Below, in pieces: positions 1-7,645 of a stretch of DNA of 33,882 nt. Each line of letters begins with the position of its first letter. The first letter of the stretch is position 1. The notes under the pieces are model-generated. The model was not told the origin of the DNA and did no database searches. It worked only from the letters and a program-made list of their open reading frames with translations. The translations under genes were made by a program, and so were the position numbers. The stretch comes from a virus. The stretch is taken from positions 1-33,882 of the IMG/VR virus record IMGVR_UViG_3300017782_004300. The stretch is one strand, 5' to 3'.

Positions 1-1
1 C

Positions 2-409
2 GAATGGACTGCAAAACATGCAAACGATCACTATCCCCCACATAACATTATTAAGACAGGTGAAAGTAATTACCTGATCGAACTTGCTATTGCAGGGTTC
101 TCACAAGATGAGATATCAGTAGAGGTCAAAGACCGTACACTGACGGTGACAGGGGATCACGTGTCCAAAGGTAGAGAGTTTATCCATCGTGGTATCTCTA
201 CTAAAAAATTTAAAAGGACATTCAGACTGTCGGAGCACGTAAACGTGCATGGAGCAGATATTCAGGATGGTATACTTGCAATTGAACTGAAGTATGTCAT
301 TCCAGAAGAAATGCGTCCTCGTAAAATTAATATTGGTAAAACTTACGAGGGTAAAGAAAATGACACAACACATACTAGCGATAAACAATTACTTACGGAG
401 TCCGATTGA
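2..409 (+). CDS. Hsp20/IbpA-type small heat shock protein (5' truncated by window edge)
   Basis: The reading frame is open from base 2 and ends with TGA at 407-409, so about 135 residues are visible and the N-terminus lies outside the window. The visible part is an alpha-crystallin domain: an early 'YPPHNI' and 'YLIELAIAGF' strand pair, 'ISVEVKDRTLTVTG', then 'FKRTFRLSEHVNV' and the late 'DGILAIELK'. ATP-independent holdase chaperones of this family are common in marine T4-like phages, where they are thought to help virion protein folding; that role is inferred here. The I-x-I/V anchor is not obvious, although 'RKINIGK' near the C-terminus could serve. The last 50 bases overlap the next gene. 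Confidence 0.88.
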   Translation, partial: EWTAKHANDHYPPHNIIKTGESNYLIELAIAGFSQDEISVEVKDRTLTVTGDHVSKGREFIHRGISTKKFKRTFRLSEHVNVHGADIQDGILAIELKYVIPEEMRPRKINIGKTYEGKENDTTHTSDKQLLTESD

Positions 410-620
410 AGGACTTCTACAATTTTCAAGAAACTGGTTGAAAGATTATCGTAAAAATCAAATGAGAAGACAAACAATCAGGGAATTGAATAGACTGACC
501 GATGCAGAATTAAATGATATCGGTTTGGGTCGAGGAGATATATACTCAGTAGCACGAGGTGATGAAACACTGAAACGCTCTGCAGTGGATACAAACACTA
601 ACCTAAAGGGGTGGGTGTAA
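360..620 (+). CDS. DUF1127 family small protein
   Basis: This 86-aa protein carries a C-terminal DUF1127 signature: an arginine-rich stretch (RRQTIRELNRL), then 'TDAELNDIGL' and 'RGDIYSVAR'. The ATG at 360 is preferred over a longer in-frame start at 294 because GAGG lies 10-15 bases upstream and the longer version only adds residues inside hsp20. In Alphaproteobacteria, DUF1127 proteins are abundant small regulators linked to RNA turnover and to phosphate and stress physiology. A phage copy could act on host regulation, but that is inference. It overlaps hsp20 by 50 bases and its TAA overlaps the next ATG. Confidence 0.85.
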   Translation: MTQHILAINNYLRSPIEGLLQFSRNWLKDYRKNQMRRQTIRELNRLTDAELNDIGLGRGDIYSVARGDETLKRSAVDTNTNLKGWV

Positions 621-805
621 TGACTACAGCAGTAATGAGTTACGTCTTTTCACCGTTTTCTGGCATATGGAGTTCCCTTACCAGAACTGCAGAGATTGTC
701 GGATATTCACGGGCGGCCGTTGAACTTACACGTCATGGTTATCATGAACAAGCAAAACGTTGTATGTTACAAGCTGCTCAGTTGAGACAAACTGGAGAAA
801 AATGA
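620..805 (+). CDS. Hypothetical 61-aa protein coupled to the DUF1127 gene
   Basis: The ATG at 620 shares a base with the DUF1127 stop (TAATG) and has an AAGGGG ribosome binding site at about 605-610; a GTG at 611 is too close to that site. The protein has a mildly hydrophobic N-terminus followed by a basic helix-forming segment ('YSRAAVELTRHGYHEQAKRCML'-like). No family was recognised. The second half loosely resembles the short helical proteins often encoded beside DUF1127 genes, but this is weak. Translational coupling suggests the two are made together. Confidence 0.6.
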   Translation: MTTAVMSYVFSPFSGIWSSLTRTAEIVGYSRAAVELTRHGYHEQAKRCMLQAAQLRQTGEK

Positions 806-815
806 ATACAGTGAT

Positions 816-833
816 GGGGCGGGAAACCGCCCC
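816..833 (+). other. Strong RNA hairpin with GAAA tetraloop, no U tract
   Basis: GGGGCGG (816-822) pairs with CCGCCCC (827-833) around a GAAA loop, giving a 7-bp all-GC stem in an otherwise AT-rich genome. It lies between the 61-aa gene stop and the DoxX start at 854. No T run follows, so it is not a canonical intrinsic terminator. It could block 3'-exonuclease decay of the upstream mRNA or set the ratio between upstream and downstream genes. Confidence 0.7.
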
Positions 834-853
834 CTATGATTTAAGGAAAGAAA

Positions 854-1288
854 ATGATAAAATCTATTTTAAATAAAATTCCAGAGTTTTGTCTAAGCCA
901 TTGGTTATTACGCATCCCATTAGCCATTGTGTTTATACAACAAGGTTTAAGTAAATTACCATACAATATAGAAGATGCAGATTCTTGGGGACTACCTTAC
1001 TTGGTGTGGTGGTTCGTAGTGTATGGTGAAATAGGAGCAGGTATAGGATTGTTACTTAGTGGGATCTTGGTTACTAAAATCGCAGGTGATTATGTCTGGG
1101 ACTTTTGGTTACAAGATCTTGGAGACGCACTAACAAGATTCTGTGGTATTGTGATCTGTTGTATTATGACTGGAGTCATATGGATAGGTCAACCTACTAG
1201 TTTATGGGACGTAATATTATATGATAACCTACATGTATTCTTATGGGTAGGTGGTTTATTTTTTGCATTAAGAGGAAGTAGAACATGA
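854..1288 (+). CDS. DoxX-like inner-membrane protein
   Basis: This 144-aa protein has about four hydrophobic segments and the DoxX-family opening 'LLRIPLAIVFIQQGLSKL', followed by 'YGEIGAGIGLLLSG' and a C-terminal helix pair ending 'LWVGGLFFALRG'. DoxX-type proteins are small quinone-linked or oxidoreductase-associated membrane subunits, and exact roles differ between members. AAGGAAAG lies 5-9 bases before the ATG. The stop overlaps the start of the pseudoazurin gene (ATGA), so the two are probably co-expressed as a membrane/periplasm redox pair; this is inferred from coupling only. Confidence 0.75.
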   Translation: MIKSILNKIPEFCLSHWLLRIPLAIVFIQQGLSKLPYNIEDADSWGLPYLVWWFVVYGEIGAGIGLLLSGILVTKIAGDYVWDFWLQDLGDALTRFCGIVICCIMTGVIWIGQPTSLWDVILYDNLHVFLWVGGLFFALRGSRT

Positions 1289-1722
1289 TTAAACTTTTAT
1301 CAACCGTAGCAGTAATTGCTACACTGTCTGTTCCAGCGTTCGCTGCAGACATGACAATCGATATGTTAAACAAACGTGATGATGGAGCAAAAATGGTTTA
1401 CTCCAAAGATATAACACATGTTGACGTAGGCGATACAATAACTTGGAATCCAAAATCAAAGGGACACAATGTACACTTCATTGCAGGCCCTGAAGGATGG
1501 GATTTACCAAAGAAAAGTAAAAATAATAAAGAAGTATCAATAACATTTGATACGCCTGGCATCTACCTGTATCAGTGTACACCACATGCAACGATGGGTA
1601 TGATCGCTATGGTAGTAGTCGGACATGACATGTCAAACCTAGATGATATAAAATCTACGAAAATACGTGGTAAGTCAAAAAGAAAATTTAGTGAATTATT
1701 GGAGAATCTGCATGACCACTAA
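1285..1722 (+). CDS. Pseudoazurin-like periplasmic blue copper protein
   Basis: A 145-aa cupredoxin. Residues 1-21 are a classic Sec signal peptide ending 'PAFAA'. Type-1 copper ligands are visible at the expected spacing: His61 in 'GHNVHFI', then Cys98, His101 and Met106 in 'CTPHATMGM'. That C-x2-H-x4-M pattern is diagnostic for pseudoazurin and amicyanin-type proteins. Pseudoazurins carry single electrons in the periplasm, for example to copper nitrite reductase. A charged extension of about 32 residues follows the fold, rich in Lys and Asp. It is translationally coupled to the DoxX-like gene, suggesting diversion of host electron flow during infection (inference). Confidence 0.88.
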   Translation: MIKLLSTVAVIATLSVPAFAADMTIDMLNKRDDGAKMVYSKDITHVDVGDTITWNPKSKGHNVHFIAGPEGWDLPKKSKNNKEVSITFDTPGIYLYQCTPHATMGMIAMVVVGHDMSNLDDIKSTKIRGKSKRKFSELLENLHDH

Positions 1723-1933
1723 GTTTAGTCAACAATTAGTTAAGGCGTGTAGAATGCACGCTGAAGGTGAATTAGAAGTAGCGAAGACCAATATAATGGT
1801 CTACATGAGAAATGCCGCAGGTATAGGTGAACATAGTGACGTAGTTGAAGCAATACAAAAAGAACTATCTACTATGGGTCATGCCAATGAACGGTTAGAA
1901 ATGTTGGATAAATACTTTAAAGAAGAAGGATAG
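1712..1933 (+). CDS. Conserved small helical protein, unknown function
   Basis: 73 aa. The ATG at 1712 is chosen over 1667 because GGAG sits at about 1701 and the extra residues of the longer form would come from pseudoazurin coding sequence. The content is helical: 'LVKACRMHAEGELEVAKTNI' followed by a segment ending 'ANERLEMLDKYF'. It resembles small uncharacterised proteins of marine T4-like phages, but no function is known to me. It overlaps the pseudoazurin 3' end by 11 bases and sits 3 bases before the endolysin gene. Confidence 0.7.
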   Translation: MTTKFSQQLVKACRMHAEGELEVAKTNIMVYMRNAAGIGEHSDVVEAIQKELSTMGHANERLEMLDKYFKEEG

Positions 1934-1936
1934 TTT

Positions 1937-2818
1937 ATGAGTTTTGATTTTGATTTTACGGAAGATCACCTTGCAGAGATAATCCATGGCAACAAACAAG
2001 TTGGTGAATGGTACGCTGCATTACACGAAATACTACCCATGTACGGTATTACTACAGAACGTAGGGTAGCACACTTTTTATCTCAATGTGCACATGAGAG
2101 CGCAAATTTCAAACGTTTAGAAGAGAATCTAAACTATAGTGCAAAGGCTCTACGTGCAGTATTTGGAAGATATTTTGGTGATGCACCTAAACGTGACGCA
2201 GATGAATATCATCGTCAACCAGAAATGATTGCGAACTACGTTTACATGGATGAGTTCCGTAAGTATAAAATGGGAAATATTTATGAAGGTGATGGATGGT
2301 TGTTCCGAGGCCGTGGACTGAAGCAATTGACAGGTAGGGACAACTACACTAAGTTTGGAGACTCAATTGACATGACTGCAGAAGAAGCGGCAGAGTATGT
2401 CCAGTCTTTTAACGGTTCAATACAAAGTGCATGTTGGTTCTGGGATACGAATAATCTAAACGATATTGCAGACGGTGACAATGTAAAACTAATGACTAAG
2501 AAGATCAATGGTGGATCTATTGGTCTAGAAGATAGACAGAAAAGATACATCAATGCGATGAAAGTTCTGGGTATGTCGTTTGAAGTCTTACAGGAAGACG
2601 AAGACGATGATGATGATATCTTAGATGATATTGGTGTATTACGAAGAGGTTCACGTGGTGAAGGTGTTGCTATGATGCAGGAAGCACTTGGACTAGACGG
2701 AGACGGTGTATTCGGTAGAGGTACTGAACGTGCACTAAAACTTTGGCAAACGGACAATGGTCTCACACCAGACGGAGTCGCAGGGCCAATGACATTTGAA
2801 AAACTACTGGAGGGTTAA
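1937..2818 (+). CDS. Endolysin: GH19 (chitinase class I/lysozyme-like) with C-terminal peptidoglycan-binding domain
   Basis: 293 aa in two domains. Residues about 20-200 form a GH19 domain with the catalytic-region motif 'CAHESANF' (Glu54), a second Glu near position 63 and the hallmark 'FRGRGLKQLTGRDNY'. An acidic linker (EDEDDDDDILDD) leads to a PG_binding_1 repeat at about 230-293 ('LRRGSRGEGVAMMQEAL', 'GVFGRGTERALKLWQ', 'LTPDGVAGPMTFEKLL'). GH19 phage lysins cut the glycan strands of peptidoglycan at lysis. AAGGA lies 7 bases before the ATG. No signal peptide is seen, so export by a holin or another route would be needed. Confidence 0.9.
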   Translation: MSFDFDFTEDHLAEIIHGNKQVGEWYAALHEILPMYGITTERRVAHFLSQCAHESANFKRLEENLNYSAKALRAVFGRYFGDAPKRDADEYHRQPEMIANYVYMDEFRKYKMGNIYEGDGWLFRGRGLKQLTGRDNYTKFGDSIDMTAEEAAEYVQSFNGSIQSACWFWDTNNLNDIADGDNVKLMTKKINGGSIGLEDRQKRYINAMKVLGMSFEVLQEDEDDDDDILDDIGVLRRGSRGEGVAMMQEALGLDGDGVFGRGTERALKLWQTDNGLTPDGVAGPMTFEKLLEG

Positions 2819-3247
2819 ATGACATCAGTAAATAAAGCACATTGTGTAAAAACTGTAGATGAACATGAATGGAATTCGAGTAACAATGCGGATGCAATGT
2901 GGACTGCAATAGATGGAGATAACTTACCACAAGGTATCGACATGGTGGTATTTGATAATGCCATGGTTGCAGGATCTGAAGAATCACTCGCATGTCTAGC
3001 GGCATTACACAGTAAACCACAAGAAATATACTTTGGGAAAACACCACATGATCAGGTTATTGTTTCATATACAATGGAAAGACTAGATCGTGCAGAACAA
3101 AACGATGCATTCACCACAGATAATACTGTTGCTAGAATGAATATTATGCAGGATAATTCTTTAAAGAATTTTGGTAAAACATTCGAAGGTGACAATCACC
3201 CAACACCGCCTCCACCCACACATAACAATAGTGAGAATCTGTCTTGA
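2819..3247 (+). CDS. Hypothetical protein with a possible GH108-like segment
   Basis: 142 aa starting directly after the endolysin stop. Residues about 25-65 ('MWTAIDGDNLPQGIDMVVFD' and what follows) resemble the central 'LP-G-D-AVFD-AVNSG' block of GH108/secretion-activator muramidases, but the N-terminal catalytic Glu region of that family is missing. The C-terminus is low complexity (PTPPPPTHNN). It may be a degenerate or repurposed muramidase, or a lysis accessory, given its position beside the GH19 gene. The resemblance is from pattern only and uncertain. The stop at 3245-3247 lies inside the promoter of the polymerase gene. Confidence 0.55.
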   Translation: MTSVNKAHCVKTVDEHEWNSSNNADAMWTAIDGDNLPQGIDMVVFDNAMVAGSEESLACLAALHSKPQEIYFGKTPHDQVIVSYTMERLDRAEQNDAFTTDNTVARMNIMQDNSLKNFGKTFEGDNHPTPPPPTHNNSENLS

Positions 3248-3272
3248 CAACATTTTGAAACTGTGATATAAT
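3244..3272 (+). promoter_or_regulatory. Consensus sigma70-type promoter for gp43 (predicted leaderless start)
   Basis: TTGACA (3244-3249), a 17-nt spacer ending TGA, and TATAAT (3267-3272): a perfect -35, a perfect -10 and an extended -10 TGN. Only six bases separate the -10 from the ATG at 3279, so the expected +1 is the A of the start codon and the mRNA should be leaderless. Confidence 0.9.
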
Positions 3273-3278
3273 ACATAT

Positions 3279-5795
3279 ATGTTTTATACCAATGTTGCAA
3301 GATATTCAAACTACATTCTTTACCGAGGTTATGACGATCTCGGTAAAAAAGTTTTTAAGAAAGAAAAGTTCAAACCAAAATTCTTTGTACCATCCAAGAC
3401 TGAAACTGGATGGCGTGGTTTGGACGGTAATCATATAGGTGAAGTAGATTTCGACTCTATGAGAGAAGCACGTGATTGGTTGGAACAATACCAACATGTC
3501 ACTGGTTTCCAAGTCTATGGAACGAACAACTACTTACACCAGTATGTCACACGCAAGTTCCCAAAAGATATTCGGTTTGATCGTGATAAGATCAACGTTA
3601 CCACTATCGACATTGAGACTGAGTATGAAGGTGGATTTCCCAAAGTAGCAGTTGCAGACCAAAGAGTACTTGCAATAACTATTAAGAATAATATTGATGG
3701 GATCTATCATGTGTGGGGTCTACAAGATTACGACACAGAGAAGGCTCTGATCAAACCAGTCAACTATGTCAAGTGTGAGTCAGAACCAGAACTACTCGCT
3801 CGATTTGTAAATCACTGGAGACAGGAAGAAAACTTACCAGACGTTATCACTGGTTGGAATGTTCGGTTCTTTGATATCCCCTATTTGGTTAATCGTATCA
3901 ATCGCGTTTGTGGTGTTGATATGGTCAGACAGTTTTCACCATGGGGTCTGATAGATCAACGCAAGATACGAAGACTCAACAAAGAAGAAATGACCTACGA
4001 CATCAAAGGCATCCAAACTATGGATTACCTTGAGTTGTTTCAGAAGTTTGGTTACTCGTATGGTAAACAAGAGTCATACAAACTTGATCACATTGGTCAT
4101 GTTGTGCTCGGTGAGAAGAAACTGTCTTACGAAGAATCTGGTTCATTGAAGAACTTGTACAAAGATGATTTCCAAAAGTACATCGACTATAACATGAAAG
4201 ATGTGCAGTTGGTTGATCGTCTTGAAGAAAAGATGGGACTCATTACACTGGGTATGACTATTGCATATAAAGGTGGTGTGAACTATCAGGATGCGTTTGG
4301 TACTACAGGTATCTGGGAATCTATCATCCATCGTAAACTCAACAACATGAAAGTTGTTCCATCTGCATTCAAGATAGAGCACGAGAAGAGTGAGTTTGCA
4401 GGTGGTTACGTGAAGAACCCACAGACAGGTGCACACGACTGGGTTGTGTCGTTTGACTTGAACTCACTGTACCCAAACATTATTGTGCAATGGAACATGT
4501 CACCAGAAACTCTACTGAAGAGTCCACCAGATAATCTACCTAGTGGTGTTGATCATTATCTCAAAGCCTTTGATGGTGTAGATCCTATACATCCTGCACA
4601 GAGAGAAAGAAACAATGCAGTTGCATCAAACGGATCTATCTATAGTAAGAAGATCGATGGTGTGATTCCAAATATTATTATTGACTACTATGATGAACGT
4701 AGTTCTGTCAAGAAACAAATGTTATCTGCAGAACAATCATATCAGAAAGAAAAAACATTTGAATTAGAAAAAGAGATCAACACTCTCCACAATCAACAGA
4801 TGGCGATTAAGATCTTGATGAACTCTTTGTATGGTGCGATGGGTAACAGGTACTTCAAGTATTATGATCTACGTATTGCAGAGGGTGTGACTCTCACTGG
4901 TCAGATGGTTATCCAATGGGCAGAGAAAACAATCAACAACGAAATGAATAAAATATTAAAGACTGAGGAAGATTATGTACTGGCTATCGATACCGACTCT
5001 GTTTATATTAACATGTCTGCTCTTGTACGGCAACTTAATCCTAACGATCCTGTTAAGTTCTTAGACAAAATTTGTAGAGATCACTTCGAACCTAAACTCG
5101 CAAAATCTTTTGATGATTTGTTCCACAAGATGAACTGTCACAAACCTAGAATGGAAATGGCACGTGAGGTTATTGCAGATCGTGGTATATGGACTGCAAA
5201 GAAGAGATACATTCTCAACGTGCATAACTCTGAAGGTGTGCAATACGATGAACCCAAACTAAAGATGATGGGTATCGAAGCAATCAAATCTTCCACACCA
5301 CAAGTTGTCCGTGACAAATTCAAAGAGGCGTTCAAGATTATTATATCGTCTACTGAGAAAGAAACGCAGGACTTCATCCAACAATTCAAATCAGAGTTTA
5401 AACAGTTACCACCAGAGTCTATTGCATTTCCACGTGGTGTGTCTAATATAACAGACTGGAGTGATCGTAAACAAATATACAAAAAGGGGACACCCATACA
5501 TGTTCGTGGGTCTCTACTATATAATAAGTACTTGAAGGAATATAAACTCACCAACAAGTACGAACCGATTGAGAATGGTAGTCGTATCAAGTTCTGTTAC
5601 TTGAAGATGCCTAACACAATCAAAGAAAACATAATCTCATTTCCAGATGTAGTTCCACAAGAGTTTGGTCTGGGAAGATTCATAGATTATGACAAACAAT
5701 TTGAAAAGACTTTTATTGAACCATTGAAAATGATACTAGACGCGGTCAATTGGTCAGTAGAAGAACAACAAACACTAGAGGATTTTTTCGCATGA
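3279..5795 (+). CDS. 43: T4-type family-B replicative DNA polymerase
   Basis: 838 aa, slightly shorter than T4 gp43. The 3'-5' exonuclease motifs are Exo I 'DIET' (about 111-114), Exo II '[12 protein letters not shown]' (192-203) and Exo III '[12 protein letters not shown]' (304-315). The polymerase motifs are A 'DLNSLYPNI' (393-401), B '[15 protein letters not shown]' (511-525) and C 'DTDSVY' (571-576). All catalytic aspartates are present, so both activities are expected. The N-terminus matches marine T4-like gp43 proteins, supporting the ATG at 3279 despite the absence of a ribosome binding site. The stop overlaps the cupin gene start (ATGA). Confidence 0.97.
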   Translation: MFYTNVARYSNYILYRGYDDLGKKVFKKEKFKPKFFVPSKTETGWRGLDGNHIGEVDFDSMREARDWLEQYQHVTGFQVYGTNNYLHQYVTRKFPKDIRFDRDKINVTTIDIETEYEGGFPKVAVADQRVLAITIKNNIDGIYHVWGLQDYDTEKALIKPVNYVKCESEPELLARFVNHWRQEENLPDVITGWNVRFFDIPYLVNRINRVCGVDMVRQFSPWGLIDQRKIRRLNKEEMTYDIKGIQTMDYLELFQKFGYSYGKQESYKLDHIGHVVLGEKKLSYEESGSLKNLYKDDFQKYIDYNMKDVQLVDRLEEKMGLITLGMTIAYKGGVNYQDAFGTTGIWESIIHRKLNNMKVVPSAFKIEHEKSEFAGGYVKNPQTGAHDWVVSFDLNSLYPNIIVQWNMSPETLLKSPPDNLPSGVDHYLKAFDGVDPIHPAQRERNNAVASNGSIYSKKIDGVIPNIIIDYYDERSSVKKQMLSAEQSYQKEKTFELEKEINTLHNQQMAIKILMNSLYGAMGNRYFKYYDLRIAEGVTLTGQMVIQWAEKTINNEMNKILKTEEDYVLAIDTDSVYINMSALVRQLNPNDPVKFLDKICRDHFEPKLAKSFDDLFHKMNCHKPRMEMAREVIADRGIWTAKKRYILNVHNSEGVQYDEPKLKMMGIEAIKSSTPQVVRDKFKEAFKIIISSTEKETQDFIQQFKSEFKQLPPESIAFPRGVSNITDWSDRKQIYKKGTPIHVRGSLLYNKYLKEYKLTNKYEPIENGSRIKFCYLKMPNTIKENIISFPDVVPQEFGLGRFIDYDKQFEKTFIEPLKMILDAVNWSVEEQQTLEDFFA

Positions 5796-6136
5796 AGGCT
5801 GGTAAAGTATGGGGTACGACAGAACTTATAGAAGCAAATGGTGCACTGGAGTTCCATCGTATTGAAATGGAAAAGGGTGGGGTTTGTTCTAAACACCTAC
5901 ACAGATATAAATGGAATGGGTTCTATGTAGAATCTGGTAAGATGTTAATCCGAACTTGGCAGAGAGATTATGACCTTTGTGATATTACAATCCTAAACAT
6001 GGGTGATTACCATAAAGTGAAGCCTGGACTCTACCATCAATTTGAATGTTTGGAAAGTGGTATTGCATACGAATTGTACTGGGCAGAATTTAATCACAAC
6101 GATATAGTTAGAGAATCTGTAGGAGAAATGAAATGA
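5792..6136 (+). CDS. Small cupin-fold protein
   Basis: 114 aa. The ATG at 5792 overlaps the polymerase stop. The cupin pattern is visible: '[21 protein letters not shown]' (His-x-His plus Gly), then '[22 protein letters not shown]' with the second His. This matches metal-binding single-domain cupins of the mannose-6-phosphate isomerase type, often linked to sugar-nucleotide metabolism. No catalytic assignment is possible. It overlaps the following MazG-like gene by 4 bases. Confidence 0.75.
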   Translation: MKAGKVWGTTELIEANGALEFHRIEMEKGGVCSKHLHRYKWNGFYVESGKMLIRTWQRDYDLCDITILNMGDYHKVKPGLYHQFECLESGIAYELYWAEFNHNDIVRESVGEMK

Positions 6137-6516
6137 TACGCGAGACGAACTTTGATAAAGTAAGAATTTTTATGGAAACGTTTGGTCAAGAAGTGAAGAG
6201 AGAACCAGAGTTACCAGATGATGAAACTTCTAAACTTAGATTAGAACTTATTGCAGAAGAACTTGGTGAACTAGAAGAAGCAATTGCTAATAAAGATTTT
6301 GTTGAAATCGCAGACGCACTTACTGATATATTATATGTAACCTATGGTGCAGGTCATGCTTTTGGTCTTGACCTTGATGCATGTTTCAGAGAAGTCCAAA
6401 GATCCAATATGTCTAAGTTGGGAGAGGATGGTAAACCTATCTATCGTGAGGATGGTAAGGTTCTCAAAGGCCCAAATTATTCTGAACCAGATCTAAAAAA
6501 GACTTTACAACTGTAA
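6133..6516 (+). CDS. mazG: MazG-like nucleotide pyrophosphohydrolase
   Basis: 127 aa. All-alpha NTP pyrophosphohydrolase signature: 'ELIAEELGELEEAI' (the metal-binding ExxE pair), followed by 'EIADALTDILYVTYGAG' (the second acidic motif with Asp). The tail 'GPNYSEPDLKKTL' is typical of phage MazG/PRA-PH-like proteins. These hydrolyse non-canonical NTPs or dNTPs to monophosphates; phage copies have been proposed to recycle nucleotides or affect alarmone levels. Its position behind gp43 fits nucleotide-pool maintenance. Confidence 0.88.
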   Translation: MIRETNFDKVRIFMETFGQEVKREPELPDDETSKLRLELIAEELGELEEAIANKDFVEIADALTDILYVTYGAGHAFGLDLDACFREVQRSNMSKLGEDGKPIYREDGKVLKGPNYSEPDLKKTLQL

Positions 6517-6532
6517 AGTTTTCTGGTATAAT
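6504..6532 (+). promoter_or_regulatory. Extended -10 promoter for the DruA-like gene (predicted leaderless start)
   Basis: TTTACA (6504-6509), 17 nt ending TGG, TATAAT (6527-6532). The -35 lies inside the 3' end of mazG. The ATG at 6539 is again exactly six bases beyond the -10, as at gp43, predicting a leaderless transcript. Confidence 0.88.
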
Positions 6533-6538
6533 AACATT

Positions 6539-7642
6539 ATGAATACATTGAATACAGAGCAAGCACAATTTTGTGCAGGTATCTTTAATGATTACTTTGG
6601 TCAGTTCTCAAGAATTGATCAATATATGCGTGATCAAAAACTTGCACAAATAAAAGGTGTTCCAACTTCATTGCCAGGCATGGGTCTGGACGATGATATG
6701 TTTGATGACTTTTCTATGTCACCAGAAGATATGGATTTGCAAGTAGTAGAACCTAGTAATTTTATCTGGGACACTTCTATCAACATGATATCAAGTCATA
6801 GTAATATGGTGAGTATCCCTGGCAAGACTGTAAAACTTGCAGTCAAAGAAATGAATACAAATAAGTATGTTGGATTTATTCGACTTGGTTCTCCAGTTAT
6901 AAACTGTAAACCTCGTAATGATTTGTTAGGTCAAGTTCCAGAACTTACCATATTTAACAAAACAACTGTCATGGGGTTTGTTATAGTTCCTTGTCAACCT
7001 TTTGGGTATAATTATCTTGGTGGTAAACTTCTTGCCGCTTTGTGTTGTTCTCATGAAGTGAGAGAAAAACTCAACAAAAAATATGACATGAACTTGTGTA
7101 TGTTTGAGACTACAAGTCTATATGGTAACTCAAAGTCTGCGTCTCAGTATGATGGTATGAAACCTATGTTAAGAAATAGGGGCTTGACAATCTCTGATTT
7201 TATCCCTATGCTTAACGGTGAACCATATCTTAATCTTGTCAAGTATGTTGAGGATGTATTTGGTAAAGGCGAACTAGTACCAGAAGGTGCATCAAGTAGA
7301 AAACTAAAAATGACTAATGCTATTATTGGACTGTTAAAAAGATCTTTGAAGGGTGAAGACCTTGCAAAGTTTAAACTAACAATTGACAATGCAAAACAGT
7401 TGACAGAACAGAAAAGATATTATGTGTCTAACTATGGTATTGAAAACTATATTGACATTGTAAATGGTAAAACTGATAAGATAGTTGAAGCGCCAAACTT
7501 CGACAGGTACGGTCAAGATCAACTTATAGAATGGTGGAAGAAACTTGCCACTAAAAGATATAAAAAATTAAAAGAAGAAGACAGACTAAGAAAAGATCTT
7601 GAGGTATGGACTGAGGACAGTCAAATTGATATTATAAGGTGA
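6539..7642 (+). CDS. DUF4338/DruA-like protein, function unknown
   Basis: 367 aa. Residues about 115-200 resemble the DUF4338 core seen in DruA of the Druantia defence system: a 'GFIRLGSP' strand, a charged 'RNDLLGQ' stretch, 'GFVIVPCQPFGYNYLGGKLLA' and then 'YDMNLCMFETTSLYG', which match the family's 'GSP', 'N-RFLILPW-NLASHLLA' and 'LLETFV' blocks. The C-terminal third is basic and helical (ending 'RYKKLKEEDRLRKDLEVW'). I infer a nucleic-acid-related role. It might be a phage counterpart or decoy of a defence component, or a house protein sharing the fold. It heads an operon from its own leaderless promoter. Confidence 0.55.
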   Translation: MNTLNTEQAQFCAGIFNDYFGQFSRIDQYMRDQKLAQIKGVPTSLPGMGLDDDMFDDFSMSPEDMDLQVVEPSNFIWDTSINMISSHSNMVSIPGKTVKLAVKEMNTNKYVGFIRLGSPVINCKPRNDLLGQVPELTIFNKTTVMGFVIVPCQPFGYNYLGGKLLAALCCSHEVREKLNKKYDMNLCMFETTSLYGNSKSASQYDGMKPMLRNRGLTISDFIPMLNGEPYLNLVKYVEDVFGKGELVPEGASSRKLKMTNAIIGLLKRSLKGEDLAKFKLTIDNAKQLTEQKRYYVSNYGIENYIDIVNGKTDKIVEAPNFDRYGQDQLIEWWKKLATKRYKKLKEEDRLRKDLEVWTEDSQIDIIR

Positions 7643-7645
7643 TAC

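Noticed and set aside
2344-2766. A 140-residue minus-strand frame inside the endolysin gene
   Set aside because: Serine-rich low-complexity shadow of the acidic linker and peptidoglycan-binding repeat; no start signal.
5138-5590. A 150-residue open frame on the minus strand inside the polymerase gene
   Set aside because: It is antisense to gp43, whose motifs are intact, and has no ribosome binding site or family features.
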